DNA from: DAXETY01 sp051155755
GTDB taxonomy: Bacteria; Desulfobacterota; Desulfobacteria; Desulfobacterales; SG8-13
Assembly: GCA_051155755.1 (NCBI GenBank)
Contig: DAXETY010000114.1
Span: 1 to 15,752, forward strand
DNA: 15,752 bases
Direction: 5' to 3'
A program made the translations under genes and the position numbers. This document shows, one piece after another, positions 1 through 7,877 of the stretch (its first letter is position 1; each line of letters opens with the position of its first letter). The notes beneath the pieces are model-generated. The model did no database searches. It saw only the letters and a program-made list of their open reading frames with translations, and had not been told where the DNA came from.

Positions 1-2445
1 GTCGACGGCCTGCAAGGCCCGGGCCCACGGCTGCACTGCGCCGGCAATGATCTTCCGTATATCGGCCGGTTTTTCGGAATCCGTATCTTTGGCTTTCGAC
101 GCATTCCCGCCGGCCGCCAGCAGTGCCGGCAGGTCCAGCAACGGCAGTCGCAGGTCTGCTTTGATCTGCGGCCGGACACCTGAAAAGACCATAAGCAGAT
201 CACCGGACAATTCGCTCTTTCCGGCACGAAGGTCGATCCGGCGCCATTGGTACGCATTCCCGGACGGGATTTCCAGCCGCGCTTCGGCCGAAAGCGGGCC
301 CTGTATCTGCATCCGCGGCGGATGTCCGAGCAGGGCCGCCAGGCCGGCGGCGTCCGGAAACTTCAGGTGAAAATCTGCCTGCACGGGATACAGTGCGGGC
401 AGGCCGGCAATGGTTCCCTGGATTTGGACAAGGCCGATGTCCGGGCTGTCGGTCTTTAATGCAAAACTTGCTGCCGGCGATGGATCACTCACATTGGAAA
501 TCTCCAGGTCGCCGCGAAAGCCGCCCAGCTGTGAAATTTTTACTTCCGGAACAATATCGGGCAGTCGGGGCCCCGATACGGCCAGCAGGAGTTTGCCCCC
601 CTGCAGGGTCATGTCGGCACTGATCTCCGGAGCCGTGAAATCCGGTGTGCGAAGCGTTGCAGCCCGATAGTCGATGCGGACCTGCATCTTTTGAAAAGCG
701 GTTGGAAACCAGCGGGCTTCGGTGGAAGCACTCGATTTCCTTGCGGGGCGGCCATCGGAAGCACCGGCATCCAGGAACGGCGACAGATCCAGAACCTTCG
801 AATCCAGGGTCGCAGCAACGACCGGCTGTTGGCCGCCAAGGTCCATTTCGAAGGAGCCCTGCAGATCGCTGCCCGCTGCGGTCATCTTGATTTCGTCCAG
901 GCGATATCGGTTCGACGACGGGCTGAGGAGTTTTCCGGAATTTTCGAATTTACCGGAGACCGGCCACGTCTGCCCCAGCAATGCAGCCAGTTCCCGCAGG
1001 CGGTTTCCCCGGACCCGCCAGGCCAGCATCGGACCTTCCAAATCCGGAAGATTGTCGATGGAACCTTCCAGTGTCAGTTCCACCCGATCCGGGCTGCCAG
1101 CCTGGAGCTTGATTTTCTCGGCGGACAACGTTGCGAAAGGTGCCGTTGCCGTGATTTCAAACGTTAACGGTCCCAGATCGGAGTAGGTTTCCGGGGACGC
1201 CGGAAAGGAAATGTCCAGGGGCCTGGCGTCGATCCGGGGTCCGGCCAGAGAAGCCGTCATCTGCAACGGCGTTGCGGAACCGTCCAGTACCAGTTCACCC
1301 CGGAGATGGTTTTCGCCCAAGCTCAGCTGCAGGTCGCCGAAGCGGTAGCGGTCTTCGGCCGGCACTTCGAATCGGCCGTTCACCCGGAAGGGGCCTTTCA
1401 GAGGCAGCGCCGTTCCGATCACTTTTTCGATGGAGGCCGCCTGTGAATCATGGCAGACGAAGTCCAGCACCACGTCGCGGAAACGATTCAAATCACCGAT
1501 CCGGCCTTCGATGCGGGTCTCCGGATAGCCGCCGCCGCCGGCCTGAAGTTGAATATCTTCGGCCGCGAGCGCGGTTAGCGATCCGGAGACCTTACCATTC
1601 ACCTGCAACGGCCCGAAATCGGGAAATGCGTCGATCCCGAAAAACCGCAGCACATCCAACACTGTATCTCCTTCAACCTCCACTCGGCTGTCGAGATCGA
1701 ATCCCGCATCCTGCGGCTGCAGCCGCCCATCGGCCGACACCCGGGTCGTGCGCGCATCGGCCGTCAGGTCGAAGGCCAGGGCTGCTTTGGCAAAAATAAA
1801 TTCCAACATTTGCGTCAGCGTCCCGGACAAATGCAGCGGTTCTTCGTCGAAACTGCCCTCGAGATTAATTTCATGGTTGCTGGAGAGCACTTTCCGGTGA
1901 AGATCGAATGTTTTGAGAACAAGGGTATGTTGAGTTGTGTCGCTTCCCCGATACTGAAAGCTGCCGCTCTGGATTTGAAGTCGCTCGATTGTCACCGGCG
2001 GTGGATTCTTCGGCTCCCGGGAACCGGCGTTTTCCGATGCCGGCGCCACATTCCAGGCGCCTGACGGTCCGACTTCGAATCGAATGTCCGGTTGTACCAA
2101 CTTCACCCGGGAAAGCACCAGGTGCCTTTGCAACAGCGGCAACAGACGGACTGCGACTTCGATTCGCGCAAGGGTCATCATCTCGGGCCGGCTGGCCCAG
2201 GCCGCATTTTGCAGCAGCAGGTCCTCGGCCGACAATCCCGGCGGCAGACCGGGTTTGACCCGAATGTCACCGGCAATGGTCAACTGCCGGCCGAAGGTCT
2301 CTTTCACAGTCCGTTCAAGGTAGGGTTTGAAACGGTTGAATTCGTAGCTGTACAGAAATACCACGGCGGTCGCGCAAGCCAGCAGGACAACCAACACCAG
2401 GCTTGCTGCAATAAAGATGAGCGTTTTTTTCCACCGGGTTTTCAT
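1..2445 (-). CDS. AsmA-family inner-membrane-anchored protein (partial, C-terminus off the left edge)
   Basis: The frame stays open from the ATG at 2445 to base 1, giving 815 codons with no stop, so only the C-terminus is missing. Residues 1-7 are basic (K2, R4, K6, K7) and residues 8-31 form one hydrophobic membrane helix. The segment after it (about 34-130: Y34 to the VxPDIRFE stretch) is the typical AsmA N-terminal domain. It is followed by long beta-rich repeats, including two related blocks at about 276-320 and 423-467 that both open with D-[FL]-G-P-L. AsmA-like proteins of Gram-negative bacteria are anchored in the inner membrane and project into the periplasm. The TamB/YhdP relatives form hydrophobic grooves that move phospholipids to the outer membrane. 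The length already exceeds E. coli AsmA (617 residues). An LLAC sequence at 21-24 faintly resembles a lipobox, but I prefer a membrane anchor. No strong Shine-Dalgarno precedes the start; an inverted repeat sits there instead. Confidence 0.88.
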   Translation of the reverse strand, partial: MKTRWKKTLIFIAASLVLVVLLACATAVVFLYSYEFNRFKPYLERTVKETFGRQLTIAGDIRVKPGLPPGLSAEDLLLQNAAWASRPEMMTLARIEVAVRLLPLLQRHLVLSRVKLVQPDIRFEVGPSGAWNVAPASENAGSREPKNPPPVTIERLQIQSGSFQYRGSDTTQHTLVLKTFDLHRKVLSSNHEINLEGSFDEEPLHLSGTLTQMLEFIFAKAALAFDLTADARTTRVSADGRLQPQDAGFDLDSRVEVEGDTVLDVLRFFGIDAFPDFGPLQVNGKVSGSLTALAAEDIQLQAGGGGYPETRIEGRIGDLNRFRDVVLDFVCHDSQAASIEKVIGTALPLKGPFRVNGRFEVPAEDRYRFGDLQLSLGENHLRGELVLDGSATPLQMTASLAGPRIDARPLDISFPASPETYSDLGPLTFEITATAPFATLSAEKIKLQAGSPDRVELTLEGSIDNLPDLEGPMLAWRVRGNRLRELAALLGQTWPVSGKFENSGKLLSPSSNRYRLDEIKMTAAGSDLQGSFEMDLGGQQPVVAATLDSKVLDLSPFLDAGASDGRPARKSSASTEARWFPTAFQKMQVRIDYRAATLRTPDFTAPEISADMTLQGGKLLLAVSGPRLPDIVPEVKISQLGGFRGDLEISNVSDPSPAASFALKTDSPDIGLVQIQGTIAGLPALYPVQADFHLKFPDAAGLAALLGHPPRMQIQGPLSAEARLEIPSGNAYQWRRIDLRAGKSELSGDLLMVFSGVRPQIKADLRLPLLDLPALLAAGGNASKAKDTDSEKPADIRKIIAGAVQPWARALQAVD

Positions 2446-2462
2446 GCTGGAACCATACCAGC
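2446..2462 (-). promoter_or_regulatory. Inverted repeat touching the start codon of the AsmA-family gene
   Basis: GCTGG (2446-2450) and CCAGC (2458-2462) are perfect inverted arms around a 7-base loop, ending directly next to the ATG at 2443-2445. In the mRNA a 5-bp hairpin would cover the place where a ribosome binding site should be, and no good Shine-Dalgarno is visible. A role in translation control is an inference. Confidence 0.3.
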
Positions 2463-2585
2463 CATAATCACCGTTTCAAGTTTCAATCTGCTGAAAAGGA
2501 AGTCATTCAATTTCAGACAATCCGGATACGGCGCATGAACGCTAACACCGCAGGGGGTTTTTGTCTATCGGGCCCTTGATTCTCT

Positions 2586-2620
2586 AAAAAAAACCCGGCG
2601 TTTCGGTGTTCGACGCCGGG
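2586..2620 (-). terminator. Rho-independent terminator of the solute-binding protein gene
   Basis: On the minus strand CCCGGCG (2620-2614) and CGCCGGG (2600-2594) form a 7-bp GC-only stem with a 13-base loop. It is followed at once by eight T residues (2593-2586). It lies 33 bases beyond the stop codon of the upstream minus-strand gene and separates that gene from the AsmA-family gene. Confidence 0.85.
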
Positions 2621-2652
2621 CCTTGCAATCCGTTGACTGGCTCTCATTTACC

Positions 2653-3495
2653 TTACGGCAAGCGGTCCCACCAGTCGCCTTGCTGAAACCAGCGCTCCTT
2701 CAGGTTGTCCAGGGCACCGCTGCCTTCCAGCGTCGCGAGAAAATTTTCGACCAGGTTCACGAACAGCGGATCCCGGGCCGGTAGCGCAATGCCGATGGGC
2801 TCATAAGTAAATGGGGAGATGATGGTAAACAGGTCATCCTCGGGATAGCGGGCAACGGTGACGATGCAGATGGGATGGTCGGCCAGCATGATATCGGCGC
2901 GGCCGTCCCGTACCATCTGAACGGCCGTGGTGTAATCGTCGGCCGGAATGAACCGGGCATTGGAAAGTACGGCCTGGACGAACGCCTGGCTGGTGGAGCC
3001 TGCCAGGGCGGTGATCGTAAACTGCGGCTGGTCGATCTCGGTCGGATCTTCGATGTTCGCCAATGTGGCCGTCTTCGTCAATATGCCTTTGCCGGAAATC
3101 AGATACGGCCCCACGAAAGCGACTTTACTGTTTCGCGCGGTGGTAATGGTCATCCCGGAGACAATCACGTCGATTTTGCCGGATTCCAGGGCCGGCAGCA
3201 GTTCCTTGAACGGCATGACCTGCAGGTTGAGCTTGACCCCCAGGGAATCTGCCAGGTAACGGGCCAGGTCGATCTCCAAACCGATCACTTCGCCTTCGCG
3301 GGTGGTCATATTCAAAGGCGGCATGCTGCCTGCGGTACCCACTACGATTTCGCCGCGTTGCTCGATTCGATCCAGCACCGGTGCGGGCGAGGAAAGCACG
3401 AAAGTCCTCGAACTGTTGCAGGCGGAAACCAAAAATACGAGCAGGATGATCGTCACCAGGACGAGAAAACGGTTTCGTCTGTCTGCCTGAATCAT
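2653..3495 (-). CDS. Orphan family 3 extracellular solute-binding lipoprotein (amino-acid ABC transporter type)
   Basis: This 280-residue protein has a signal peptide ending in a lipobox V23-S24-A25-C26, so the mature form should be a lipoprotein facing the periplasm. The remainder is a periplasmic binding protein of SBP family 3: GxxxPLN near 56-62, the family signature GLEIDLARYLA at 72-82, the hinge segment GKIDVIVSGMTIT at 106-118, and R121, the usual ligand alpha-carboxylate arginine of amino-acid binders. D206 lies in the region that usually contacts the ligand amino group. The protein should therefore capture an amino acid or a similar carboxylated solute. No permease or ATPase gene is adjacent, so it either serves a transporter encoded elsewhere or acts as a sensor. 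The start is supported by a strong Shine-Dalgarno (GGGAGGGAGAGG, 3499-3510). Confidence 0.9.
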   Translation of the reverse strand: MIQADRRNRFLVLVTIILLVFLVSACNSSRTFVLSSPAPVLDRIEQRGEIVVGTAGSMPPLNMTTREGEVIGLEIDLARYLADSLGVKLNLQVMPFKELLPALESGKIDVIVSGMTITTARNSKVAFVGPYLISGKGILTKTATLANIEDPTEIDQPQFTITALAGSTSQAFVQAVLSNARFIPADDYTTAVQMVRDGRADIMLADHPICIVTVARYPEDDLFTIISPFTYEPIGIALPARDPLFVNLVENFLATLEGSGALDNLKERWFQQGDWWDRLP

Positions 3496-3510
3496 TTTCC
3501 TCTCCCTCCC

Positions 3511-3524
3511 GGGCGGTTACGCCC
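3511..3524 (-). promoter_or_regulatory. Compact hairpin just upstream of the SBP ribosome binding site
   Basis: GGGCG (3511-3515) and CGCCC (3520-3524) form a perfect 5-bp GC stem with a 4-base loop. In the mRNA it ends directly 5' of the purine-rich Shine-Dalgarno of the solute-binding protein gene and leaves that site single-stranded. It may stabilise the 5' end or act as a control element; function is inferred. Confidence 0.3.
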
Positions 3525-3705
3525 TCCGATTGTACCGTTTTAATTGAATTCGTGATTGTCGCGACCGAAGTAAAAGCTCAAGAGAGCGAAAACGGATATT
3601 TGATACGTGTCGCAGTTTCGACCGGTGTCAAATCGGGGTAAAGGCGCAGTCAAATCAAATCGCAAATGAATGGAAGGCAAATGTGTCGGGGTTGAGGATC
3701 CGGAC

Positions 3706-4020
3706 CTATTGCCGAATTTCCTCCATCGCGACCAGTTTGCCGACGTAAAAATACAGAACGTAGTAATAGCCGGCATCGGGTCCATACACTAGTTTTTCCA
3801 CTTCGCCGTACTGGTCGATATAGGTTTTTTCGACGGCCACCGGCTCACCGCAGTTGGAAAGAACCTGAAGTTTATCGATTCCTTCTTCCATCAACAGATT
3901 GCCGCAACGCCAGGAAGCGCCCAGGTTGGGATTGAAAGTTCCTGCAATGCCCGGCGCCGGCAGCAACACCGCTGCCAGCATGAAGATCACGACCAGGGCA
4001 CCGGCGATGAATCGCTTCAT
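3706..4020 (-). CDS. Small exported DUF2845-type protein
   Basis: This protein has 104 residues. Residues 1-26 are a signal peptide (K2, R3, hydrophobic 5-20, likely cut after A26). The mature part carries WRCGN (37-41), an acidic helix-like stretch EEGIDKLQVLSNCGEP (45-60) and then tyrosine-rich beta strands (GYYYVLYFYVGKL, 84-96). The order Cys-Gly, about 18 residues, Cys-Gly-Glu-Pro is what I recall of DUF2845, a family of short periplasmic proteins in Proteobacteria and Desulfobacterota with no known function. C39 and C57 could form a disulfide. A good Shine-Dalgarno (CCGGAGGG) precedes the ATG. The gene stands alone, 171 bases from its upstream neighbour and 210 from its downstream one, so it is probably transcribed by itself. 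Confidence 0.8.
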   Translation of the reverse strand: MKRFIAGALVVIFMLAAVLLPAPGIAGTFNPNLGASWRCGNLLMEEGIDKLQVLSNCGEPVAVEKTYIDQYGEVEKLVYGPDAGYYYVLYFYVGKLVAMEEIRQ

Positions 4021-4107
4021 AAGCCCTCCGGATTAAATAGAATTCGGTTCCTCGCCAGCCAAAAAAAGTGATTCATAATAGAGTGCACGTAAGCGGCTGT
4101 CAAATGG

Positions 4108-4152
4108 AAAAACACCCCGCCGGGCGGCCACCTTGTCGGCGCCGTCCGGCGG
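4108..4152 (-). terminator. Probable terminator of the seven-gene operon
   Basis: On the minus strand CCGCCGG (4152-4146) pairs with CCGGCGG (4123-4117) across a 22-base GC-rich loop, followed by GGTG and a run of five T (4112-4108, one base interrupted). It lies 40 bases after the last gene of the operon. The loop is long, which lowers confidence. Confidence 0.5.
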
Positions 4153-4191
4153 TAGGGGCCTTTGGAAACGGCCGCTTTGGAGGCAATCGAA

Positions 4192-4662
4192 TCAGGAACG
4201 CATCGTTGCGGTCAAGCGCAGCGGATTTGTCAGCAACTCCAGGGCGGGAACGATCCCGTTGCAGACCACGTCGGCCGCCTGCAGGGTTTCCACGGCCGCC
4301 CCTTCGGCCAGCATCACGCAGATGCCCAGGGCGGCGGCCTCCAGCATGAGTCGATCGTTGCGGCCGTTTCCGATGCAGACCGTATGCCCGGCACCCAATC
4401 GATTGACGAAATCCAGCTTACCCTGGTCCTGGCTGCCGGGCGGCAGGATGGTCAATTCACATGGAATGCCCCGCAGCTGCGCTTGGGCCTTGCCGAACGT
4501 GTCGGCAGTGACTACGTAAATGAAAAGATCGCGGGCAAGCGTCTCCAGCGCCGTTCGGACACCGGGCTCCAATACCCCGTCCACGGCCAGCGTGCCGTTG
4601 TGATCGAGCACCAGTTGCTCCAGCTGCAGCTTTCGATACCCGGGTATATCGATTTCAATCAT
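4192..4662 (-). CDS. HAD-superfamily hydrolase, soluble P-type-ATPase-like (COG4087 type)
   Basis: This 156-residue soluble protein keeps the HAD/P-type ATPase phosphorylation core but has no membrane segments or cap domain. Motif I is D20-H-N22-G-T-L, motif II is T52-A-D54, motif III is K82 and motif IV is G98-N-G-R-N-D103. The nucleophile aspartate D20 is present, but the second aspartate of ordinary HAD phosphatases (DxD) is N22. P-type ATPases likewise lack it (DKTGT). This matches the family called soluble P-type ATPase in COG4087; the substrate is not known. It is the last gene of the operon, 23 bases after the C-S lyase gene, with an excellent Shine-Dalgarno (TTAGGAGGG) that fixes the ATG. 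The expected activity is phosphoryl transfer from an unknown donor, possibly slow or regulatory. Confidence 0.85.
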   Translation of the reverse strand: MIEIDIPGYRKLQLEQLVLDHNGTLAVDGVLEPGVRTALETLARDLFIYVVTADTFGKAQAQLRGIPCELTILPPGSQDQGKLDFVNRLGAGHTVCIGNGRNDRLMLEAAALGICVMLAEGAAVETLQAADVVCNGIVPALELLTNPLRLTATMRS

Positions 4663-4685
4663 GGTCCCTCCTAACGCAGCGATGA

Positions 4686-5840
4686 TTACACGCCCGTCTT
4701 TGCATGCCTTCGAAGCGCGGTTTCCATCCGGTTCAGCGCTTCATCCAGAATCAGCCTCGGACAGCCGAAATTCAGCCGCACGAATCCCGCTCCCCCGAAC
4801 TCCGCCCCGTCGGACAGTCCCACCCCGGCCTTTTCGAAGAATTTGGCCGGTTGTTGAATCCCGGTGTCACGCGCATCGATCCAGGCCAGAAAGGTGGCCT
4901 CCACTTCGGTGGTCTTCAATCCCGGCATCCGGCCGACGGATGCCATGACTTGCGCTTTGTTTTCCCGCAGGTATTCGAGCAGCGCCAGCCGCCAGGGCTC
5001 GCCATGGCGGTAAGCGGCCAGCGCGGCGGTAAAACCCAGAAGATTCACATGGGGCACGATGCCCTCCATGGCCTGTTTGAAGCGCTTTCGCAGGTTTGCA
5101 TTGGAGATGACGGCAAACGAGCACCCCAGTCCGGGAATGTTGAAGGTTTTGCTGGGTGCCATCAGGGTAATGGTGCGGTCGGCAATTTCCGAATGCAGAC
5201 TGGCCGTGGGAATGTGCACGCGGGTCGGGTCCAGGATCAGATCGCAGTGGATTTCGTCCGAACAGATGACAATATCGTGCCGCAGGCAGATCTCGGCGAT
5301 TTCTTCCAGCTCCGACCGCCCAAAGGCCCGGCCGAGGGGGTTGTAGGGATGACAGAACAGAAACAGGCGAGTGTCGGGGGTCAGGGCCTGTTCAAACGCA
5401 TGTCGATCGAACTGCCAGTGGTCGTAGATGCAAACCATCGGTATGGTGATCTTCCTTCGCCGGGATAACTCCGGAGCCGTTAAAAACGGCGGATATACCG
5501 GTACGGTGGTGATCACCGCATCCCCGTCGCCGCCCACCGCGCGGCAGGTAACATTCAATCCCGCTACCAGCCCGGGCAACCAGACGATCCACTCAGGCTC
5601 AACCGGCCAGCGGTATTTGACCTCCAGCATCCGCCGCACTTCCTCGACCAGTTCGGACGGGGGATGGGTGTAGCCGAAAATGCCGTGGTCCACCCGCACC
5701 TTCAGGGCATCGATCACCGCCGGTGGGGATGTGAAATCCAGCTCGGCCACCCACAGGGGCAGGACATCGGCCCCGCCGTATTTGTCCCATTTCACGCTGG
5801 CCGTGGCCCGGCGGTCGATCACCCGGTCGAAGTCGAACAT
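4686..5840 (-). CDS. MalY/PatB-family PLP-dependent C-S lyase (cystathionine beta-lyase-like aminotransferase)
   Basis: This 384-residue fold-type I PLP enzyme is close to the usual length of the MalY/PatB family (about 390). Visible marks are LPLWVAELDF at 27-36 (the family's substrate-binding start), GxFGY at 53-57, Y116, N167 in the HPYNPLGRAF block, D195 in SDEIHCD, the Schiff-base lysine K231 in APSKTFNIPGL, and a C-terminal FVRLNFGCP segment with the carboxylate-binding arginine. Enzymes of this family cleave cystathionine or cysteine-type C-S bonds to ammonia, pyruvate and a thiol or sulfide in the cytoplasm. The frame could start further upstream at 5933, but that would overlap the preceding gene. 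The ATG at 5840, 16 bases after the upstream stop and behind AGAGGGAG, gives the family-like MFDFD start. It may instead be a simple class I/II aminotransferase. Confidence 0.9.
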   Translation of the reverse strand: MFDFDRVIDRRATASVKWDKYGGADVLPLWVAELDFTSPPAVIDALKVRVDHGIFGYTHPPSELVEEVRRMLEVKYRWPVEPEWIVWLPGLVAGLNVTCRAVGGDGDAVITTVPVYPPFLTAPELSRRRKITIPMVCIYDHWQFDRHAFEQALTPDTRLFLFCHPYNPLGRAFGRSELEEIAEICLRHDIVICSDEIHCDLILDPTRVHIPTASLHSEIADRTITLMAPSKTFNIPGLGCSFAVISNANLRKRFKQAMEGIVPHVNLLGFTAALAAYRHGEPWRLALLEYLRENKAQVMASVGRMPGLKTTEVEATFLAWIDARDTGIQQPAKFFEKAGVGLSDGAEFGGAGFVRLNFGCPRLILDEALNRMETALRRHAKTGV

Positions 5841-5856
5841 TTCGGCTCCCTCTTCC

Positions 5857-7359
5857 TCAGGGGTGAAACTCGAAATAGCGGTTGTAAAGCCCCGGGTCGG
5901 TAAAATGGGCGCGACCGACCAGCTCGATGGCATGGTGGCTGCGCTGGCGCATATAGCCGATTTTCGGAATCCCCATGGAGAAAAAAATGTAGGGTTCGAT
6001 CCGTTCGGAATCTTTCATGATCCCCTGATCCGTGAACACGCTCGCGTGGGAGCCGTCGGCGCGAGGCAGCGATTCCAGCCGTTCGTAGGGCAGCAGCCGG
6101 TATGTCACAGCCGGTTCCTGCGAGGGGGATTCGGCCGAGACGCGCTCGATCTGGTGCCAGCCGCTGATCAATCGCAGGGTCAGGGGGCGTTCCGGAAATC
6201 CCTCCGGCAGGTACGTCGGCACGAATGGATACAAGCCGCTGAAGGTGGAAGTCACCGCTTGGATGCGCTCCCGCCTTGGCACGATCAGGTAATAGCAGCC
6301 GCAGTTGTTGATGATGTCCACCAGGTCGGCTCGGCCGTGAAGATCCAGGTTGATGCGCACGGTGACCCCGTCCATGGGGCCTTTTTCGTAGCTTGGCGGC
6401 CGCCGGCCCGCTCTGGCGGTGTACCAGAAGGTATAGTTCAGCTGCAAGACCGGGTTTTTTCCGATGTAGGCTTTGGTCAGGTAGTAGTAAACCGTCGGTC
6501 GATCGATGTCGACATCGACCCGAACGCCCCATCGCACCAGGCCGAAGCGATCGTAATCGCCGGCAACATCCTGGACGATGACCGGTGCAAACGCTTCGAT
6601 CAATTGTTTTTCGTAGGCCGGGCTCAGAACGGGAAAGCCGAAGGCATCGCAGGGCAGCGCGGCCAGAATCTCCAGCACTGCGATTGGCTCCGGGCCGTCG
6701 GCTTCGGGGACAAAGGTTGTCAGTGTGCCTTCCAGCGGCAGGTCTTCGGGGGCGGCCGCATGCCACTGCCGGAATCGAAAATAGGCATGTTCGGTGCCGA
6801 TGCCGAAGGGGATCACGAACAAAGGGTAAAGGCCCAGAACCCGCATGTTGGTGGAATATTCACTGGGTGCGATGGCCGCGGCCCGCAGCTTTTCTTCAAA
6901 GCCGGCCTGATTGCGGTCATATTCGAGCAGCTGCACTGCGGCAAGGTCCACGCGCCGCGCCAATTCCGTTCGCGCTTTCCCAGGGTCGGCGATATCCGCC
7001 ATTGAAGTAACGACCGGATCGGGAAGGTTGTGAATTTCCAGCCGGCGTCCGTACCGGTCGAGTCGGCGCATCGACTCGATCCAAAGATCCCGGGCACCGG
7101 GACCGGTCGGGTGCAGGGCCGGATCGCCCAGGAATCGATCGGTACGGAGATACGGAAACCCAGGCACGGCGAAAGCCGCGGCATTTCGGACCCGGTGTTT
7201 TTCAACGGCGGCATCCAGCGTCTCGAAAAATGCCGCCGCCTCCGCGGGGCGCCCCTCCAGGGCGTGTCGGGTCGGCTGCGGTGCCGACGTGCAGGCCGAG
7301 ACGAAAAACCAGATCGCCAGGCAAACCAGACTTGCGGGAATAAGGCTGCGCGTTTTCAT
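5857..7359 (-). CDS. Uncharacterised 500-residue lipoprotein with a CGCYY motif
   Basis: This protein has 500 residues. The first 23 form a lipoprotein signal peptide with lipobox V20-S21-A22-C23. I cannot assign a characterised family. A block around 280-375 stands out: a tyrosine-rich strand (YYYLTKAYIGKN), then LQLNYTFWYTAR, DGVTVRINLDLHG and INNCGCYYLIVP with C353 and C355. I recall a similar strand order with a CGCYH-like motif in unannotated Gram-negative lipoproteins, which suggests a conserved envelope protein with a possible metal-binding or disulfide site. That recollection is unchecked. The start overlaps the Nudix stop by ATGA, and no Shine-Dalgarno is visible, so translation probably depends on coupling. 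Its place among cytoplasmic enzymes is unexpected. A 441-codon open frame runs antisense through it and is judged a GC-rich shadow. Confidence 0.8.
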   Translation of the reverse strand: MKTRSLIPASLVCLAIWFFVSACTSAPQPTRHALEGRPAEAAAFFETLDAAVEKHRVRNAAAFAVPGFPYLRTDRFLGDPALHPTGPGARDLWIESMRRLDRYGRRLEIHNLPDPVVTSMADIADPGKARTELARRVDLAAVQLLEYDRNQAGFEEKLRAAAIAPSEYSTNMRVLGLYPLFVIPFGIGTEHAYFRFRQWHAAAPEDLPLEGTLTTFVPEADGPEPIAVLEILAALPCDAFGFPVLSPAYEKQLIEAFAPVIVQDVAGDYDRFGLVRWGVRVDVDIDRPTVYYYLTKAYIGKNPVLQLNYTFWYTARAGRRPPSYEKGPMDGVTVRINLDLHGRADLVDIINNCGCYYLIVPRRERIQAVTSTFSGLYPFVPTYLPEGFPERPLTLRLISGWHQIERVSAESPSQEPAVTYRLLPYERLESLPRADGSHASVFTDQGIMKDSERIEPYIFFSMGIPKIGYMRQRSHHAIELVGRAHFTDPGLYNRYFEFHP

Positions 7360-7877
7360 CGGGAACGGATTTGATTGTTGTCGCGCTGCGACATGTAGCG
7401 CTGGATGACGTAAAGTCCGTCGGGGGTGAACGGCCGGCGCTCACACATGCGCAGAATCTCGTCAAGGGAAAGGAAATCCCCGCGCGCGACCTCTTCTTTC
7501 TGCAGGACCATGTCACCGTCGTAAACGCAGGTGTACACCCTACCCCAGACGCGGTTGCCGGCTTCTTCGTAGTAAAAATCGAACTGCGGGTGCAGCGGGG
7601 TGTCCCGGATGCCGAGTTCCTCTTCCAGTTCCCGAACTGCCGCCGTTTCGTAGGTTTCGCCGGCCATCACCACCCCGCCGGCGGCCACATCGAAGTGGCC
7701 GGGGTAGATGTCTTTGGATTCGGTGCGCTTCTGTACGAACAACTCCCCGGCGGAATTGAACACCAGGATATAGGTGGCTCGATGGGGAAGACCGTAGCTG
7801 CGCATGCGCCAGCGGGGTTCGGCCCCGACCACATTATTGTGGTTGTCGACAATGGTAACGATTTCCTCGGAATTCAT
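7356..7877 (-). CDS. Nudix hydrolase (YfcD/IPP-isomerase-like subgroup)
   Basis: This 173-residue protein carries a complete Nudix box at residues 68-90: G68, E74, R82-E83, E85-E86-E87 and G89-I90. The box coordinates the divalent metal used to hydrolyse nucleoside diphosphates linked to another group. The N-terminus (IVDxxNNVVG, then WRMRSYGLPHRATYILVFN) and the KRTxxKDIYPGxFDVAAGG segment are typical of the YfcD branch, which resembles isopentenyl-diphosphate isomerase. Physiological substrates of that branch are poorly known; a house-cleaning role is likely. The gene overlaps the asparaginase stop by ATGA (7874-7877) and its own stop overlaps the lipoprotein start, so it is translationally locked into the operon. 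The Shine-Dalgarno is weak (GGGGCCGG). Confidence 0.92.
   Translation of the reverse strand: MNSEEIVTIVDNHNNVVGAEPRWRMRSYGLPHRATYILVFNSAGELFVQKRTESKDIYPGHFDVAAGGVVMAGETYETAAVRELEEELGIRDTPLHPQFDFYYEEAGNRVWGRVYTCVYDGDMVLQKEEVARGDFLSLDEILRMCERRPFTPDGLYVIQRYMSQRDNNQIRSR

Noticed and set aside
3540..3705. Possible promoter elements (TTGACA-like hexamers) between the DUF2845 and solute-binding genes
   Set aside because: Several -35-like hexamers are present, but none has a credible -10 at 16-18 bases, so no promoter was called.
5841..5933. 31-residue N-terminal extension of the C-S lyase frame
   Set aside because: It would overlap the lipoprotein gene by about 77 bases and lacks similarity to the family; the ATG at 5840 has a good ribosome binding site.
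5819..6766. 315-codon minus-strand frame in another phase of the lipoprotein gene
   Set aside because: Arg/Pro/Gly-rich translation with no family features, inside a gene whose own frame has a lipobox and continuous beta-rich sequence.
5680..7005. 441-codon plus-strand open frame antisense to the lipoprotein and C-S lyase genes
   Set aside because: Its translation shows no domain, signal or family resemblance. The minus-strand genes in the same place are well supported, and high GC content makes long antisense frames common.
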